DNA from: Oxyruncus cristatus
Taxonomy: Eukaryota > Chordata > Aves > Passeriformes > Cotingidae
Direction of reading: 5' to 3'
Length of the DNA: 64,000 nucleotides
NCBI GenBank assembly: GCA_013399855.1
Contig: VXAY01002192.1
Span: 620,001-684,000, forward strand
Shown: positions 60,267 to 64,000 of the stretch, in pieces
Layout: every line of letters starts with the position of its first letter
How positions within the stretch are numbered: position 1 is the stretch's first letter
Position numbers and translations under genes: made by a program
The notes under the pieces: generated by a model
Databases searched by the model: none
What the model saw: only the letters and a program-made list of their open reading frames with translations
Told to the model about the DNA's origin: nothing

Positions 60267-62446
60267 AATCAAGGAGAAGAAAGGCATTTTTGACTTGATT
60301 TGTCTTTACCTTGGAAAAAAACTGGAAAACTTAAACTGCACTGTAAAAAGGGACAAACATAGCCCCACATTTTACATCTGTGCTCCTACTTCGCTCTTTC
60401 TTTTTCCCACAGAGACCAAAAATGAGGCATTTCATAGCCGGCCTAAGTCTGATGGGAATTAAACACTATTTTTCAGAAGGTCTTTGGATCCAGAGAGAAA
60501 CTCCTACAAAGGTGCAGATCACATTGGGTTTGATTGACAGCTAATTTTTCTCCCTACTTTTCTGTCTGGCTGGAAAATCAAGAAGTCAACTACTCCAGAC
60601 AAATTTATACAGAATGATTATTATCTTTATTATCCTTCTGGATATGATGTCACTAGGGTACATCCTCAGGGTTTCCAAAAAAGCTGGGATTCATGCCTGA
60701 TGGCATAGTACCAGTGGTAGAAGTTTTAAGACTCACAATAAATATTGGGAGAACAGGGACAATCTTACTATGATTGGCATCAAAATCAGAAATCATATCC
60801 CCTGGCTTTCTCCTGGTTTATATTTATCATACGGTGCTTTGTGTTCCCACCAAATAATTTATGGCAATCGTTTTTGGAAAGAATGCTTAGTATTGGTCTC
60901 GTAAGTGAAAATGTAAGCACTGCAATAAATAACTTGATCTTCAAATGTATTCAACAGCCTATGGCTCTTCCAGAAATCTGAGCTGTGGAATGCTCAGGCT
61001 TTAAAAATGAGTCTCATTTTCTCTTGTGCCCAGCTTTGGATAAAAGACTAATTTCAATGTTCAGAAAAGGAGGATTTGCTCATACTGCATAAGAGATCCA
61101 TAAACCTTCGAGCTTCTAAATGTGACTTGCTGCTGTTAAATCCCTTATTCTGGTGTGGTTTTGGAGGTGTTCAGTGGAATAAATTGGAAATGTAACTTGA
61201 AACATTTTTTAAATGTTTTGAGGAAACAAGATCCAGATGACAATTGATGTGACATGCTTATCACCTGCAGTGGAAAACCACCACTGAGAGCGAAGCCATA
61301 AGGCATGTCCACATGCCCACAGCAGCCTACGTAATTTGTGGTACAACAAAAAAGTCTTTGCAGCCATGTATTTATTTGTCTTGCTTGGTGCCCTTTGTAT
61401 TACTCCCACACATTGGACTTTAAAGCTTTCTTTGAAAGTTTTATTATCTTTCATATATTGCAGCCCTTGGAGTCATTGATGTTGCAGCCTGTTCCGGGGA
61501 ACTGGTGGCAAAGTGCTCTTTGTTTCTCTTAAGGGAAGACCCTGAAGGCCACTAAAGCTGCTCAGCAATGTTTCCTTTCCTTTTAAGGATGAGCTGAGGG
61601 AGGCATCCCGCTTTCATCCTTAAATCTTACCGGATGAGAGGGAAGCTGGTGCTGAGGACCCTGCGATGACGACCCGTGCTGGAGTTCCCACAGCCAGCAG
61701 AGATGCAGCCGGTGGACAGGCACTGCCAGGGCACTGAGAGCCAGGGGCTGTGCTCTGCCCTGCAGCTGTCTGTGGCTCTTCTCAGCGTCTCCCCTGCAGA
61801 GCAGAGCTGACCATCTCACTGCAGCTGCTGGCAGACTGCAAGCCCAGGCATCACTGGGGGACAAATACTGCTGACAGCCTCACAGATCCATGTGCCTAAG
61901 GAAGTGCAGCTTTTCCCAGTGCTGCTTGCCATAGCCCATTCCCTAATGGGATCACTGCCGTGTCTTACTTAGAGATCCCCCCTTTCCAACCAGTGAAGAT
62001 TTGAAACTGCATTTGAAAGAGGGTGTATTTAGATGCTTATCTCCTTCTTGATGGAAAAAACTTTTTGTGACTTTGTATTGTAGGAAAATTCTTTTCACAG
62101 TCATAAATGCTGAGCAAGGAAATACTTGCTAATACGAAAAGATGGACAAACTATCTCAAAAGCACATGCCTTGAGTGCAGGACTATTCAATGCTGAAAAT
62201 TAATCATGCTGACATGACCCTCCACTGTAAAAGCAACCTGTATCATGTTATTATTTTCAGCTCAAGAAATAAATACATATATACTGCAACACTAAAAATA
62301 AATCAGTGTTTAACAATAAACATCCATCACATTTTCTGCAGGGGGTGAAAAAATACCCAAACAAAACCACAGAGAACTGTATGGGAAAGAAAGGGGTTAA
62401 AAAAAGATATGGAGAGAGTTTTTATGAAGATATGTAGTGACAGGAG
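60267..62446. other. Unique non-coding sequence
   Basis: No supported gene. 61600-61830 is more GC-rich than its surroundings and has several CpGs (CCGGATGAG, GCGATGACGACCCG, CCGGTGG). A minus-strand frame of 93 codons across it has no recognisable domain. It might be a small regulatory patch, but nothing supports that directly. Confidence 0.45.
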
Positions 62447-62706
62447 AAGACGCAAGAGTTTTAAACTGAAAGAGGGTAGATGTAGACTGGATATAAGGAA
62501 GAAATTTTTTACTGTGAGGCTGTGGAGGCACAGGAACAGGTTTCCCAGAGAAGTTGTGGATGCCCCATTCCTGGAAGTGTTCGAGGCCAAGTTGTATGGG
62601 ACTCTGAGCAACTTGGTCTAGTGGAAGGTGTCCCTGCCCATGGTAGGAGTGTTGGAACAAGATGATGTTTAAAGGGCCATTCCAATCCAAACATTCTGTG
62701 ATTTTT
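62447..62706 (+). mobile_element. CR1 LINE 3' end, sense
   Basis: The copy opens in the C-terminal codons of ORF2 (readable as [10 protein letters not shown], then FPREVVDAPFLEVFEAKL). It passes the ORF2 end and the 'GGTGTCCCTGCCCATGGTAGG' 3' UTR block, and finishes in 'CATTCCAATCCAAACATTCTGTG', the octamer tail. About 55 ORF2 codons remain open on the plus strand, so it is less decayed than the copy at 49.7 kb. Both share the same 3' UTR type. Confidence 0.9.
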
Positions 62707-64000
62707 CCAGGTTATTGTGGCAAATGTTATCAGTGCAAAATCCTGTTCTAGATGGGCTATCACCCATTGGTCCATGTAGACTCTTGCTCTCCAGGGTCTC
62801 TACAACAGCACACCACGTTTGGATGAATTTAAGGATGGTCACTAGATGCAGCAGCCTGATGGTGTCTGGTGGTCCCTCTTCTCCAGAAGGTCATACAGTC
62901 TCCCCACTGATGGCTGCTCAGGCAGATTTGTGAGCAAAACTCATCTCTCTCTCACAGGCTTCACTCCTTTCACAGCTACTGTGTTCACACCTGACCTCTC
63001 TTTTTGTTGCCTGCCTAGAGGCAGGCAACGAAACATTTGCGCTCCTACTGGCTTGAAACCAAGGTCCAGCAGGAGAGTGGGGCTCTGGGAGCATCAGGAC
63101 GAGGGTAAAGGTGTTTCAGCTCTATCCACATGATCAAGTTTCTTATTCTCACCAGACTCTTGTATCCCACAGCTGCCTCTGCTTCTTCAGCTCTTTCCAT
63201 GTAGAGTTGGCTGCTCTCCTGATGTCTTCTCCTCCCTCTGTTTCTCTTTTGCCTTCTCTAGCTCAGTCAGTATATGCTTCAAATCTGGTTCAGCTGCTTT
63301 CCCTGATTTCATGATTACAGGCCCCTTCCCAGGTAATTTTTTTCCTGTGGATCAATCATCTGATTCAACATCCACCTCAAAATATTCAGCTGCCTAATAT
63401 CCCCTCCATAGACTCCTTAAAGCCCAGTCCGAACTCAGGATCTTCTTCACCTTTGTCTTCCAGCTGTGTCTTATTTCCCACAGGTTCCTCAGATGTGATT
63501 TCCCACCTCAAGGGTTTCCATTATAAATATTAGCCAGGATTATCTGCCTCCCACAGTCAGGCATATTTGCTCTCTCTGCCTTTAAATGACATTCAGTTCT
63601 GTCAAAATAGCCTTCATCTCCCTTCTCAGGTCTGCAAAAACACCATATCAAGCTGTCTCTACAAACTCTAGGCAAAATCACAACCTTCTTCTCCAGTCAA
63701 GGCCTCCAGCAATCATCCTGTGTTTGGATTTTAAAGATTTTTGCCTGAATGAATCTTGTTTTGAAATAGTAAAGATAACAGCTTGCAAAGTACACACATT
63801 TACATACCTCACTTCATTCAAATTAAAGGGTAGAGATAAGAATCTCCAGCAAATTAATTCTGCTAATGTTCTAAACTGTGAATTTCAATCAAAGCTGAAA
63901 CCAAACCAATTCAGCTAAATTGCTGACTCTTGTAACACTTTAAGCGATCTAAAAGCATGCATCAATAGGCTAAGCAACTTCACTTTGTGTAGCCGAGCTC
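62707..64000. other. Unique non-coding sequence to the end of the window
   Basis: No gene recognised. Open frames are up to 110 codons (63586-63918) with no known domain. It contains the hairpin at 63006-63029. Confidence 0.5.
63006..63029. other. Hairpin with 10-bp perfect arms
   Basis: GTTGCCTGCC, a TAGA loop, then GGCAGGCAAC. On the plus-strand RNA the stem extends through a U-G pair and three U-A pairs to about 14 bp (63002-63033). Length and loop are short for a microRNA precursor, and no longer imperfect stem continues outward, so no RNA gene is called. Confidence 0.8.

Noticed and set aside
1..64000. CRISPR arrays, bacterial-type operons, riboswitches, defence systems or other prokaryotic features
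   Set aside because: The window is vertebrate (avian) DNA. No regularly spaced repeats or operonic reading frames are present.

Overview
This is a non-coding stretch of a bird genome (draft assembly), most likely intergenic or deep inside a long intron. The bird call rests on its repeats. CR1 LINE copies are scattered through it, several ending in the avian CR1 tail (tandem ATTCTGTG/ATTCTATG-type octamers). One LTR of roughly 1.1 kb is bounded by TGTCTTGGGTTTAC and its inverse, as in avian endogenous retroviruses of the ERVL-like kind. I could not narrow the species further; a passerine or other neoavian bird is a guess. No host protein-coding gene, tRNA or rRNA is supported. The only recognisable protein-coding sequence is the broken reverse-transcriptase end of a CR1 element.

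Layout. 1-10390: unique sequence with an AT-rich patch (1755-1872), a perfect 12-bp-arm hairpin (2602-2628), a GTTT-rich tract (3212-3330) and an ancient CR1 relic (about 6776-6970). 10391-11515: antisense LTR, apparently solitary, holding a 97-base assembly gap. 12779-13889: the youngest CR1 copy, antisense, 5'-truncated inside the reverse transcriptase domain, followed at 14085-14235 by a much older relic in the same orientation. 14236-24174: unique sequence with a 26-bp perfect palindrome (15679-15704). 24175-24412: sense CR1 3' end. 24413-35454: unique sequence with a GC-rich stretch that stays open for 240 codons, and an unusual 0.55-kb block (29091-29665) that keeps CpG at near-expected frequency although it is only about 40% GC. 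35455-35765: old antisense CR1. 35766-58200: mostly unique, with CR1 scraps near 44.4, 49.7 and 57.2 kb, a second gap (45089-45136) and a conserved-element-like stretch near 46.6-47.2 kb. 58499-58690: a near-exact side-by-side duplication joined by a single N, almost certainly an assembly error. 60138-64000: two more sense CR1 ends, a long pyrimidine tract and a hairpin.

No convincing new biological system was found. The items most worth checking are the CpG-retaining block at 29.1-29.7 kb, the long perfect palindrome at 15.7 kb, the LTR without matching flanks, and the misassembly at 58.5 kb. Conserved-element calls are impressions from base composition and motif style. No alignment could be run.
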